Shown: positions 1-8,770 of the stretch, in pieces
Layout: each line of letters opens with the position of its first letter
Position numbering within the stretch: position 1 is the stretch's first letter
NCBI GenBank assembly: GCA_009823505.1
Contig: VZQC01013287.1
Coordinates: 3,105,052 to 3,169,051 of the forward strand
From: Rhizomys pruinosus
Lineage: Eukaryota; Chordata; Mammalia; Rodentia; Spalacidae
DNA: 64,000 bases
Direction of reading: 5' to 3'
Notes under the pieces: model-generated
Told to the model about the DNA's origin: nothing
Seen by the model: only the letters and a program-made list of their open reading frames with translations
Databases searched by the model: none
Made by a program: the position numbers and the translations under genes

Positions 1-241
1 AAAAAAAAAAACAAAACTGCCAGCTTTTCACATGAGCACTTGGGATCCCAACTCAAATCCTCACACTTGCTCTATAAGCACTTTACATTGTGAGCCATCT
101 TTTCACCCTAAAGAAGGATTTTGTATGCTCAGGACATCAGATGTATCCTAATAAATGTATTGTCTCCCAATATATTCTTTAGAATTGGAACTATCCATCT
201 ATATAACTATATGAAAACACAGAATAAAACCTTTTTAATGA

Positions 242-401
242 TTTTTTTTTTTTTTTGGTCTTTTCGAGACAGGGTCTCCCTGTAGCCCCAGCTGTCCTGG
301 AACTTGCTCTGTAGACCAGGCTGGCCTTGAATTCACAAAGATCCACCTGCCTCTGCCTCCCAAGTGCTAGGATTAAAGGTGTGCACCACCACCCTGGCTA
401 C
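242..401 (-). repeat. B1 SINE
   Basis: Reverse B1 (7SL-derived): T-run, then gagacagggtctccctgtag, accaggctggccttgaa and ggattaaaggtgtgcacc in order. Confidence 0.92.
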
Positions 402-490
402 CTTTTTTATGATTTTTAAAAAAGAAAAATTCGTACTATTGGGAAACTTCCAACAGTCTTTGTATATGTATATAGACAGATAAATAGGGG

Positions 491-557
491 TGAGAGTGTG
501 TGTATGTGTGTGTGTGTGTGTGTGTGTGATGTGTGTATGTCTGTGTGTCTGTGTGTC
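491..557. repeat. TG/CA microsatellite, interrupted
   Basis: Alternating TG run with TATG and TCTG interruptions. Confidence 0.9.
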
Positions 558-687
558 CTGATTTTGTCAAAAAAATACTTCATGTGATCTAATAGTTCTT
601 TGTAAAATATTATATCTAATATTTGTAGGTATAAAACACATTAGGCCATTGTAGCATAACACCATCTCTTTTGTTTATCTTCTATAG

Positions 688-818
688 ATGTAAAACTTCT
701 AGCAGAGTCTCTTCCTAGAAGAAATTCCTCCTTGCTTTTAGTCCGATTGGGTGGACTGTTCCTCCGAGACCTTGCTACGGAAGGGACCATGTTTCCTCTC
801 CTGGTCTTCCCTAACCCT
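688..818 (+). CDS. VPS13D: VPS13D internal exon (1st of 4 in window)
   Basis: Internal exon of VPS13D, a very large bridge-like lipid-transfer protein acting at membrane contact sites and needed for mitochondrial and peroxisomal health. Seen: acceptor tctatag|AT and donor CCT|gtatgt bound 131 bases, that is 2 bases completing a split codon plus 43 codons. The open frame reads VKLLAESLPRR, then LLLVRLGGLFLRDLA, then MFPLLVFPNP, with no stop or frameshift. I recognise this as VPS13D rather than VPS13A, B or C because this and the following three exons read in order as VPS13D sequence. It lies in the N-terminal part of the protein, in the elongated repeat region that forms the lipid-conducting groove. 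Earlier exons must lie to the left of the window. Confidence 0.93.
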
Positions 819-1185
819 GTATGTACTGCAATGACATGGTGACCATGTTGTTAGTGAATTGTGTCTGTTTTAAGCAGTGGGAGGTTTTGTTAGCCAGATG
901 ATTTTATTTGCTCATTTGAGACATTTTGGGTCTAGGTTTGTTGGTTGGGTTTGTTACAGAGAAGATGTGGCTGAGGTGTGTGGCTTTGCCTCTGCCCTTC
1001 CTGTGCTGCAACCATGGTGGAACAGTGTGTTCTGTTTGACAGTAAGGTGCAGGGAACATTCTGCATTTCAAGGTCAATGTTTAAATCTGTCCCATGTCTG
1101 CTAGTCATGAGTTCTGACTTGGCAGTTGTTGATATGGAATTTCATCTTTCCAGGAGTCCAAAAGAGAACTATCTTAGGTTCTTTT

Positions 1186-1404
1186 TTTTTTTTTTTAATT
1201 CTTTATGTGTATGAATGTACTGTCTGCATGCAGGTCTGTGCACCTGTGTCGTGCAATGCCATGGAGGTCAGAAAGAGGGCGTTGGATTCCCCTGGAACTG
1301 GAGTCAAAGACAGGTCTCAGCCGCCATATGGGTGCTGGGGATTGAACCCAGGTCCTCTGCAAGAGCAGTTGGCACTCTTAACTGCTAGGCCATCTCTCCA
1401 GCCC
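1186..1404 (-). repeat. B2/B3 SINE, first of a serial pair
   Basis: Reverse B2-type SINE: T-rich tail at low coordinates, aatgtactgtctgcatgcag body, and head ccatctctccagccc at the high end. It is flanked by copies of ttaggttctttt (1174-1185 and 1407-1418). Confidence 0.92.
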
Positions 1405-1418
1405 TATTAGGTTCTTTT

Positions 1419-1619
1419 AAAAAATATTTTATGTGTATAAGTGTATTGCCTGCATGTATGTAAGTGTACTCATGTCAGAGGTCAGAAGAGGGTGTCGGAT
1501 CCCCCGAAACTGCAGTTACTGACAATTTTTAGCTGCCATGTGGATGCTGGGAATCGAACCTGGGTCCTCTGCAGGAGTGGCCAGTGCTTTTAACTGCTGA
1601 GCCAGCTCTCCAGCCCCCA
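1419..1619 (-). repeat. B2/B3 SINE, second of a serial pair
   Basis: Reverse, more diverged B2-type SINE. The same target word recurs after it (cttaggttcttt at 1621-1632), so two SINEs sit between three copies of one target. Confidence 0.9.
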
Positions 1620-2036
1620 TCTTAGGTTCTTTATGTTTATTTACTTTCATATATAAAATCCTTTAAGACTCTGGGATCTTTGATCTTATTAAGTTGGCAA
1701 AGACATCATGCAAAGAATTTAATATTTACCCATTTACTCTGTAATTCATTTGGATGGTTTTGGGGAGTGTGGGAGAACAGACTTAAAGTTTAAAAAGTTG
1801 CAAATGTTTAATGTTCATTTGGCAAGTCATTTAGTGTGCTGATTGCCAAGTAGCACATGGTCTATACAAAGAATCTACACCAGGTCTGGAAAAAGGCCTG
1901 AGTAGTGCAAGTATGCGATACCAGTACGAAGGGGGTTCTGATTCATGTCTGCTGAGAGGGAACAGCCAAATTGGGGAGGGATGGCATGTACTGTCCCTCA
2001 TTACTCATTGATGTGTTTTGTATGTGTATTTAACAG

Positions 2037-2109
2037 CAGAAAGAAGTTGGCAGAGTCTCTCAGTCTTTTGGTCTCCAGACATCTGCAGACAGAAGTGATC
2101 AATACCCTG
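2037..2109 (+). CDS. VPS13D: VPS13D internal exon (2nd of 4)
   Basis: Next VPS13D exon: 73 bases, 24 codons plus one base. It reads QKEVGRVSQSFGLQ, then TSADRSDQYP, and ends with G before donor gtaattt; that G is completed by CT of the next exon to give Ala. The acceptor is a NAGNAG tandem (cagcag at 2034-2039). Use of the first AG gives a protein with Gln at the junction, and use of the second would drop that Gln without changing frame. I chose the first because PNPQKEVGR is the arrangement I recall for the family. The sequence is short and polar, so it is probably a loop between strands of the lipid groove. Splice phase matches both neighbours. Confidence 0.9.
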
Positions 2110-2156
2110 GTAATTTGTCCTACATTCTTAAAGCTAATCCTTAAAAATACCATTGT

Positions 2157-2315
2157 GCCGACGAGGTGGCACATGCCTTTAATGCTAGCACTTGGGAGGC
2201 AGAAACAGGCAGATCTCTGTGAGTTCAAGGCCAGCCTGGTCTATAGAGCAAGTTCCAGGACAGCTGGAGCTCCAGGGAGACGCTGTCTCAAAAAAGACCA
2301 AAAGAAAAAGAAATT
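2157..2315 (+). repeat. B1 SINE, first of a serial pair
   Basis: Forward B1: ggtggcacatgcctttaat, gttcaaggccagcctggtct, then an A-rich tail. Preceded by taccattgt (2148-2156) and followed by another copy (2316-2324). Confidence 0.92.
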
Positions 2316-2326
2316 TACCATTGTTA

Positions 2327-2462
2327 CAGCTGGGCAATGGTAGTACATGCCTTTAATTTCTGCCTAGGCAGAGTCAGCAGATCCCTGTGAGTTTGAGGCC
2401 AGCCTGGTCTATATAGTGAGTTCCAGGACAGCTGGGGCTAAAGGGAGACCCTGTCTCAAAAA
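2327..2462 (+). repeat. B1 SINE, second of a serial pair
   Basis: Forward, diverged B1 ending gggagaccctgtctcaaaaa. A third copy of taccattgttac follows at 2463-2474. Confidence 0.9.
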
Positions 2463-2812
2463 TACCATTGTTACTGATCAGTAGACTTTGGTGAGCAGAA
2501 CAGGAAGGCATGATTCTCTTCTGTATGTAGTGGTATGCCACGTGGATCTGTGTTGCACTAGAGAGGCAGCCCCACAGGGGCTCTGGGTTTGGTTTGCATC
2601 ATGGGAACAAATATAGCAGCCCAGCCATTGTGATTCCTTTTAAAATTAGAGTGAATGTGTACAAGGCTTTATTTTTAGAATCATCACAATTGTGAACTGA
2701 TTGGAAAATGATTTAGAACATGTCTTTCCCCTGAATTCTTCCCATGCCTGTGAGGACAAGGGGATTGTTTTTGCTTTGTGTTCTATTTTCTTTCTTCTGT
2801 TCTTTCCTTTAG

Positions 2813-2983
2813 CTGCGGACCCAGACAACCCTGTCTTTGAGATGCTATATGAGAGAAATCCAGTGCACAGTCATTTTGAGAGGCGGCTACATGTCAGCAC
2901 GAGGCCTTTGAACATCATATATAATCCTCAGGCTATTAGAAAAGTGGCGGACTTTTTCTACAAGGGAAAGGTTCATACCTCAG
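2813..2983 (+). CDS. VPS13D: VPS13D internal exon (3rd of 4)
   Basis: VPS13D exon of 171 bases: 2 bases, 56 codons and one trailing base. A strong polypyrimidine tract precedes the acceptor (ttctttcctttag|CT) and the donor is CAG|gttaac. The open frame includes ADPDNPVFEMLYERNP, FERRLHVSTRPLNIIYNP and AIRKVADFFYKGKVHTS. The motif PLNIIYNPQAI followed by VADFF is typical of VPS13-family proteins, where this segment is a conserved strand-helix unit of the repeating groove. No disabling change is visible. The trailing G is completed by GC of the exon at 4356 to give the Gly of HTSGFGYQ, which proves the two exons are consecutive. Confidence 0.95.
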
Positions 2984-3465
2984 GTTAACTCTTTTGTTTG
3001 TTTGATCTTACTTTTGGAAAAAAAATCTCTTTTGGGGGGCTCATTGCTGGTGTTTTGGAAAAGGTTTGTAATACAGTTTGATGAGCTGATAGTGGTGGAA
3101 GAGGCCTGGAGAGCACATGGCCAGGACTGTGCTGAGATGCTGTCTTGTTCCTGAACAATGTCTTTCTATGTTTGTGTATTTTCTCTTTGTCCCTTTAGGA
3201 TATAGTTTTCCCTTCTCCTTATTAGAGAGCCAGTTTCTTTGACCATCCTGGATATGTTTGGTTACCTGAGAAGAAATGTTCAAGAATTTCCTTCTGGATG
3301 GCACTGTTCTCTTATACTTGCTTTAGACTGCAGAGTTCTTAAATAGCATCATCATTATACTTAATATATTCCTTTTTTCCCTAAAGAGATTTGAGACTGG
3401 TAGAGAAAAAAGCACTCTTACTGATAGGGAGTCAGTGAAGCAGTAGCATTTTCCTGATGCATTTT

Positions 3466-3556
3466 CTTCCTTCCTTTTCTCTCCTCTTCATCCCCTCCCA
3501 TCTCTTCTCTTCCCCCCTCCCCTCCCTCCTTCCTTTTTTTTCTTCCTTCCCTTCCT
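3466..3556. repeat. CT-rich low-complexity tract
   Basis: Almost pure pyrimidine on the + strand (ttcc/cctcc words), merging into the tail of the adjoining B1. Confidence 0.8.
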
Positions 3557-3702
3557 TTTGTCTTTTTGAGGCAGGGTATTTGTGTAGGCCCAGCTGGCTT
3601 GGAACCTGCTATATAGACCAGTCTGGCCTTGAACTCACAGAGATCTGCCTGCCTCTCCTCCTGATTGGCCAGATTAAAGGCCTGCGCCACCACGCCCAGC
3701 TT
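3557..3702 (-). repeat. B1 SINE
   Basis: Reverse B1 with ctttttgaggcagggt, ccttgaactcacagagatct and ccaccacgcccagc. Confidence 0.9.
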
Positions 3703-3777
3703 TTCCCCTGCTTCCCCGGCTTCCTAACAGTGATGCTATCCAAATTTTTTTGCCTGGTTTTGAGACTTAAAAATTTT

Positions 3778-3980
3778 TTTTAAATTATTTTATTTTATTT
3801 ATATGAGTGTATTGCCTGCATGTGAGTGCACCCATGTTGTGCAGTGTTCTCAGAGATCAAAAGAGGGTGCTGGAGCCCCTGGAACTAGAGTTGTGGATAG
3901 TTGTTAGCTGCCATGTGGGTGCTGGGAATTGAACCCTGGGTCTTCTGCAAGAGCAGTCAGTGCTCTTAACTGTTGCACTG
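3778..3980 (-). repeat. B2/B3 SINE
   Basis: Reverse, old copy: gtattgcctgcatgtgagtg, gctgccatgtgggtgctggg, with the head degraded (tctccagcccc missing). Confidence 0.85.
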
Positions 3981-4355
3981 GTTTTGAGACTTTTAATGTA
4001 AATGAATAGTAACCATAGCTGTCAAGGATGTCCTGCTCTGTCATTGATAAGACATTTCTTTCTAAAGGACATTTTTCTTTTAATATATTCTGCTTTATAA
4101 AGATTTTGAAATAGAGCAGTTTGAAATTTCCAGAAATGGTTCTAGAAATTCTACCAGTTAGGCGGCCTTCCCCCAAGGCCTTTTCCTTTTCCCATCACTG
4201 TATTATGCCAGGCCATTTCAGAGTATGCAGATGTTTTTCTTATTTATGCCCTTTTTTGGCTTGGTGTGGAGACTCAGGTAAGAACAGAAGTGGCAGCATT
4301 TTATCGGCCCAGCCATTTGCGGAGTCTGAGCATCATGTGCACTTCCCATCTGCAG

Positions 4356-4486
4356 GCTTTGGTTATCAGTCCGAGCTTGAGCTGAGAGTAGCCGAAGCAG
4401 CTCGCAGACAGTATAACAAGCTGAAGATGCAGACCAAGGCAGAGATCCGACAGACTCTTGACCGTTTGCTCGTGGGGGATTTCATT
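4356..4486 (+). CDS. VPS13D: VPS13D internal exon (4th of 4, last one seen)
   Basis: VPS13D exon of 131 bases, acceptor catctgcag|GC and donor TTCATT|gtaagt, giving 2 bases plus 43 codons. It reads FGYQSELELRVAEAARRQYN, then KLKMQTKAEIRQTLDRLLVGDFI. The charged, Ala-rich run looks helical. The exon ends in phase 0 after Ile; in the normal gene the next exon should begin with an acidic stretch (EESKRW in the protein as I know it). I could not find that exon between here and the first PDE11A exon at 6114, nor did I notice it elsewhere in the window. This is therefore the last evidence for VPS13D before the gene appears to be interrupted. Confidence 0.95.
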
Positions 4487-6113
4487 GTAAGTGGTCTGTG
4501 TGATTCTGTTCAGGGATGGGATGGGGCACACAGGGTTCCTTACAAGTAGATAGACTTGCTTGTATCAATTACAGTTACTAGATGAGCTGAAAAGTGAATT
4601 CCTTATAGCTAGTATAAAATAGGAACCTCATGTCTTTCCCAGTGAAGATATAATTAGAAAATTAATGATAATGACCAGATCATATTTCTCCTTGTACCAA
4701 GAACACTTTTTTTTTTTTTGGTCTCTTTGAGACAGGGTCTCCCTGTAGCCCCAGCTGTCCTGGAACTCACTCTGTAGACCAGGCTGGCCTTGAACTCACA
4801 AACATCCGCCTGCCTCTGCCTCCTGAGTACTAGGATTAAAGGCGTGCACCACCATGCCCGGCTATAACTTCTTTTTTAATCCGAAGATTTTGAAGTATTT
4901 AGTAGGTAGCTCATGATAACCCTAAACAACTGTGGTGAGCAAGAGAAGAACAATCAACATGGAAAATGATACACAGACCCTTTCTGGGTTTACCTTGGGT
5001 TTATTCCAGACCAGTACTCGAAATTTAACTGAGCTATACTACTGGCAAGAGAAATTTATTAATTGAAAGAGTACTTGATCCATTCCATAATACCTAAGTA
5101 TGTACAGGGAACCGAATAACATTAAACATAATTTGATGTGGGCAGCCAAGGGTATTTTAGCAAATCAAGGCACTTGACCCAGCACTTATGAGCTTTACAT
5201 GGGAACCTGATTCTTTAGCTTCAAGGGCGCAGGAACAGACAGGAAAAAAAGAGAGTTGAAAATCTTTATAATAAACTACATCATTCTCAATGTTTCTAGC
5301 TCAATCTTTTGTTATTAGAAGAGAGAATATTATGATCATTTGTAACCATAACAATTGATTTTAGATTATTTTAAAACTGTATTTGACTGGTTTTATGGTA
5401 TCAGGCATTTAATGAATTATATGAACAAAAAGTGAAGTTACTTTTATTATTTATACTTATTGAAATTACATTTCCATCTTGAAGACAACTTCTAATTTGT
5501 TTGGTTTTTGGGAGACTGTGACAGGGCTCAGCAGTTCCTAAAAGTACTGAAAATGAAGTGGTAGATAACTTTGAGACTTAATGGTTGTGAGGTCCTTAAA
5601 AAACAATCCTGTGTTCTTAATGGAGTGACAGAGAATGAGAAACTAAAGAGGTTTTAGTTTCCCTGGGTGCTTTTCACTTTGAAGTTAGGAACACAGTAAA
5701 GACTGATTGAGCTAGGTTGGGGGTAAAGAACTCACAGCGTTTACGGATCAAAACAAATGCTCAGCAGTAGAGTTTTAAAAAGGCAATGCACAACAAGTCA
5801 CGTTTGTCTATGATAGAGGCAGATTTTGAAGCTGGAAGGTGCTTCACATACAAAGCCCAGTGGTCCGACAATCAGGTCACAGCGGAAAGCCACGTTTCAT
5901 GGTGTCTCACATGATACTAATAAAAAAAAAATTAAAACCTTAGAAACAAAAAGGTTTCTATTTGAAAAATTCAGAGTTCATTGAGATCAAGTATGCTTTC
6001 TTCTTGCAAGACTTCTCCAAGCCTTCGGTAGTATTTTAACATATATGGGGGTCTTGACACATGCTCTCACTTTATCTCAGAAAGGTCCCAGGACACTTGC
6101 AAGTCAATATTAC
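4487..6113. other. VPS13D/PDE11A junction interval
   Basis: Between the last recognised VPS13D exon (+ strand) and the last recognised PDE11A exon (- strand) lie 1,627 bases with one B1 (4707-4864) and otherwise unique-looking AT-rich DNA. I searched both strands by eye for the next VPS13D exon and for the final PDE11A coding exon (expected to begin ALVKVN and include KPMLDSVA and RRKWEELHQKR) and found neither. The point where DNA of one gene passes into the other must lie here, if the two are truly unlinked in the ancestral genome. Nothing in the base composition marks the exact spot. Confidence 0.7.
4707..4864 (-). repeat. B1 SINE beside the gene junction
   Basis: Reverse B1, near consensus, ending ccaccatgcccggcta. 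It is the only SINE in the VPS13D/PDE11A junction interval, which makes it a candidate site for repeat-mediated joining, though nothing shows that directly. Confidence 0.92.
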
Positions 6114-6197
6114 CTGATACAAAGGCATGCAGATGCTATCAATCCACTCCAGTTGCAACCGAGGCAGTTCATCTTTCCGGTTCCGGTCAAAAATAGC
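6114..6197 (-). CDS. PDE11A: PDE11A catalytic-domain exon (last seen, purine-binding Gln)
   Basis: Minus-strand exon of PDE11A, an enzyme hydrolysing both cAMP and cGMP. Acceptor ctctag|GC and donor TATCAG|gtaata bound 84 bases, exactly 28 codons in phase 0. It reads [18 protein letters not shown], then [10 protein letters not shown]. By alignment with PDE5A (its IPSMQVGF segment), the Gln of RLQLEW is the invariant glutamine that binds the purine ring in all class I phosphodiesterases. The exon follows that at 12505 in phase 0. The protein should continue into one more coding exon with the C-terminal helix and tail, which was not found at lower coordinates, so the gene seems truncated at its 3' end here. 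Confidence 0.95.
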
Positions 6198-6611
6198 CTA
6201 GAGTAAGGAAGGGACCTTGCATTATTGCCCTGGAGTGTTTCACAGGCGCTTTGCTGAACAACGCTTCAGTGTTTGCCAACTGAATATTTCACATATCACA
6301 CTCAATCTTTACCTGTACATTTTAATCTATAAGAAATAAAGTACTTTCACATTTTAAATGAGGTTTATAAATGAATTCATTTGAACTTTATAGCTTGCGA
6401 CTCCTTGGGGCCAAAATCTGTCCTTAGATATAGGTAACTGTTACTAAAGTGAGTCATCAGGTCACTGGGAACTAGGTGCAAGTCAAAGGGAAGAAGACAT
6501 ATTTTAATGCCACAAAAATAATGCAGGTTTTTATTTCTGTAGTAAAAAGGAGGGGCAGAGGTAAAAATGCATTAAAAGCAATTTATTTTAAATAGAAACC
6601 ATTTCTACTTT

Positions 6612-6847
6612 TAAAATGATTATTTTTTATGTATTTATATTGTATGTGTATAAGTGTATTTCCTGTCTGTATGGATGTGCACTCATGTCCTGCAATGCCT
6701 ACGGGGTCAGAAGAGGTTCAGGGCTCAGATCCCTGGAACTGGAGTTAATGGATGTTTGTTAGCCCCCGTGTGGATGCTAGGAATCGAACCTGGGTCTTCT
6801 GCAAGAGCAGCCACTAATCTAAACTGATGAGCCATCTCTCCAGCCCC
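6612..6847 (-). repeat. B2/B3 SINE
   Basis: Reverse copy from ttttatgtatttat to gagccatctctccagccccc. Confidence 0.88.
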
Positions 6848-7319
6848 CATTTATGATAATTTTAAAGGCTAGGTGCTAGATTTTTGGCAATTATGTGCAT
6901 TTTCCAATAGGGGTCTGTCAATCAATAAATTCCTAAGTACTTGTCATTGGATGAATGATGATTACATTTCTTCATTCCATCCTTTACATTTTTCTTAATG
7001 TTATAATGCTTTATGTAATTTATGTGTATTTCTGAGAACTGAGTGATTTGTTCCTATTGGAAGACTTTCATCAATTGGAATTTGAGGATTAAAGTAGATT
7101 TTTAAAATTAATGCCACCAATTCTACTCTGGTAAAAATGTCCTTCTCTCTGTTCTTAAAGAACAAGGCCAGGGCTGATGAAACTCCCCTGTGTCGATGGA
7201 TCAGGAAGAGAGCACTGTCTAGTTATGGCTTGTCTTGTCTTACTGAAAGGCTTTCCCTTTGGTCTAGATAAAATGCAGCATCCACCTCACTCTAGTATGT
7301 GTAGAGGTCCTGTGGAATA

Positions 7320-7700
7320 CCCCCCCAATTCATTTTGTCATTATAATAAAATACCTGAGGCTGAGAATAATTTTATTTTATTTTTTTAAGTTTTCTTGGT
7401 TCACAGTTCTGGAGGCTGAAGCACCTGCAAGTTGATGATCTTTTTGCTTGCATCCCTAAGTGTCAAAAGCCATGCTATAGCAAAAAACAGCACATGTGTG
7501 TCTTGTGGTATCTCTCCCCATTCCTATAGGCACACTGATTAAATCACAGGGCTCCATCCTAATAACCCTAATCACCTCCCCAAATCCACACTTCTAAACA
7601 TAGCTGGACTATGTTTCCATCCTCTCAGTACTCACAGTGGAGACTAAATTTCAATAAAAGAAACTGTAGGATGCAGACACTATCCAACCCACCACAGTCT
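7320..7700 (+). repeat. Ancient interspersed repeat, family not assigned
   Basis: The order tataataaaatacctgagg, ttcacagttctggaggctg, aatcacctccccaaatccac, then a weak ttcaataaaag is typical of an old mammalian repeat I cannot name with certainty. The block at 19985-20420 resembles it. Confidence 0.4.
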
Positions 7701-8069
7701 CTTTTATTTTCTCTATAGCTCTCTTTATTCACTTACTTTGTTTCTGGTGGGTTCTATATTTATAAAACTATAGGACTTTTTAAAATATATACACAGAGTT
7801 ATATAACTCTCAGTATACTAGATTTTAGAATGTCCATCATCCGCCCCCCAAAAAACCCACATCAACAGAAGCAACTCTAGCTTCTCTCAAACTTCTAGCC
7901 TTAGGCAATGACTAATTTCTTTTCTGCTGTGTGGATTTGCCTAGGCTACACATTTCATGTAAATGGAATCATACAGTGTACAGCTTCTTAGGACTGGTTT
8001 CTTTCACTGAGCATAATTCCACTTAGCTATATACACAAAGCCAGGAGCAGCACTTTATTCATTTATTCA

Positions 8070-8295
8070 TTTTTTAAAAGATTTTATTTTATTTTTAAAT
8101 AACATGTACATGTGTGTTTGTGTGTATATGTGCCTATGAGTGTAGATGCCTGCGGAGGCCAGAAGAAGGTATTGGCTCCCCTGTAGCTGGAGTTTCTGGC
8201 AGTTGTGAGCCACTTGACATGGGTGCTGGGAACTGAACCTGGGTCCTCTGGAAGAGCTGGACGTGGTCTGAACCACTGAGCCCTGTCTCCAGCAC
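8070..8295 (-). repeat. B2/B3-related SINE, old, inside the L1 fragment
   Basis: Reverse copy: tgggtgctgggaactgaacctgggtcctct is near the canonical B2/B3 core; head gagccctgtctccagcac. Confidence 0.75.
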
Positions 8296-8548
8296 ATATA
8301 TTCATTTTTGTCAAATAATATGAATATGCATAGATATATGTTTTATTCGTTCATCAGGTGATGGATATTTGAGTGTTTTCCACTTTTTAGTTACTATGAA
8401 TGGCACTGGTATGAACAATTACATACACGTAATTGTCCAGATGTGTGTTTTTATTTCCTTTGGAGATAGAAGTGGAATTCCTGGGTTATATGGTAACTCC
8501 ATGTTTCACTTTTTAAATTAAACTTTATTTTAAGATTATTATTATTGT

Positions 8549-8770
8549 GTGGGTCTGGAGAGATGTCTCAGCAGTTAAGATCACTGATTGCTCTTTATAG
8601 AGGACCTGGGTTCAATTCCCAGTACCCACATGGTGACTAACAACTGTCCATAACTCCAGTTCCAGAGAATCTGATGCCTTATTCTGATGTCCGTGGGCAT
8701 TGCACAACACAAGTGCACTTACATGCCTGCAGGCAATACATGTATACACACAAAATAAAATAAATAAGAT
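8549..8770 (+). repeat. B2/B3 SINE inside the L1 fragment
   Basis: Forward copy from gtctggagagatgtctcagc to acaaaataaaataaataag. Confidence 0.88.

Larger units (their letters stand above)
1..687 (+). other. VPS13D: VPS13D intron (partial), with B1 and TG repeat
   Basis: Non-coding DNA left of the first VPS13D exon. It holds an A-run at the window edge, a reverse B1 (242-401) and a TG microsatellite (491-557), and ends in the acceptor of the exon at 688. No other exon was recognised. Confidence 0.7.
819..2036 (+). other. VPS13D: VPS13D intron
   Basis: Intron between the first two VPS13D exons (gtatgt...aacag). It contains a serially inserted pair of B2-type SINEs (1186-1619). The rest is unique-looking sequence with no recognised exon; the phase-0 join leaves no room for a missing one. 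Confidence 0.8.
2110..2812 (+). other. VPS13D: VPS13D intron
   Basis: Intron (gtaatt...tttag) with two B1 elements in the + orientation inserted at the same target (2157-2462). About 350 bases of unassigned sequence follow before the acceptor tract. Confidence 0.8.
2984..4355 (+). other. VPS13D: VPS13D intron
   Basis: Intron (gttaac...ctgcag) holding a CT-rich tract, a reverse B1 and a reverse B2/B3. The rest is unassigned. Confidence 0.8.

Noticed and set aside
688..4486. VPS13D processed pseudogene
   Set aside because: Introns with proper splice sites are retained, phases match and no frame is broken; this is genomic gene sequence or a genomic duplicate.
688..4486. VPS13A or VPS13C instead of VPS13D
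   Set aside because: The exon reads (FERRLHVSTRPLNIIYNP, VADFFYKGKVHTSG) fit VPS13D; the equivalent regions of A and C differ strongly as I know them.
7320..7700. Naming this as a specific LTR or DNA transposon family
   Set aside because: The words look familiar but I cannot assign them reliably without a repeat library.
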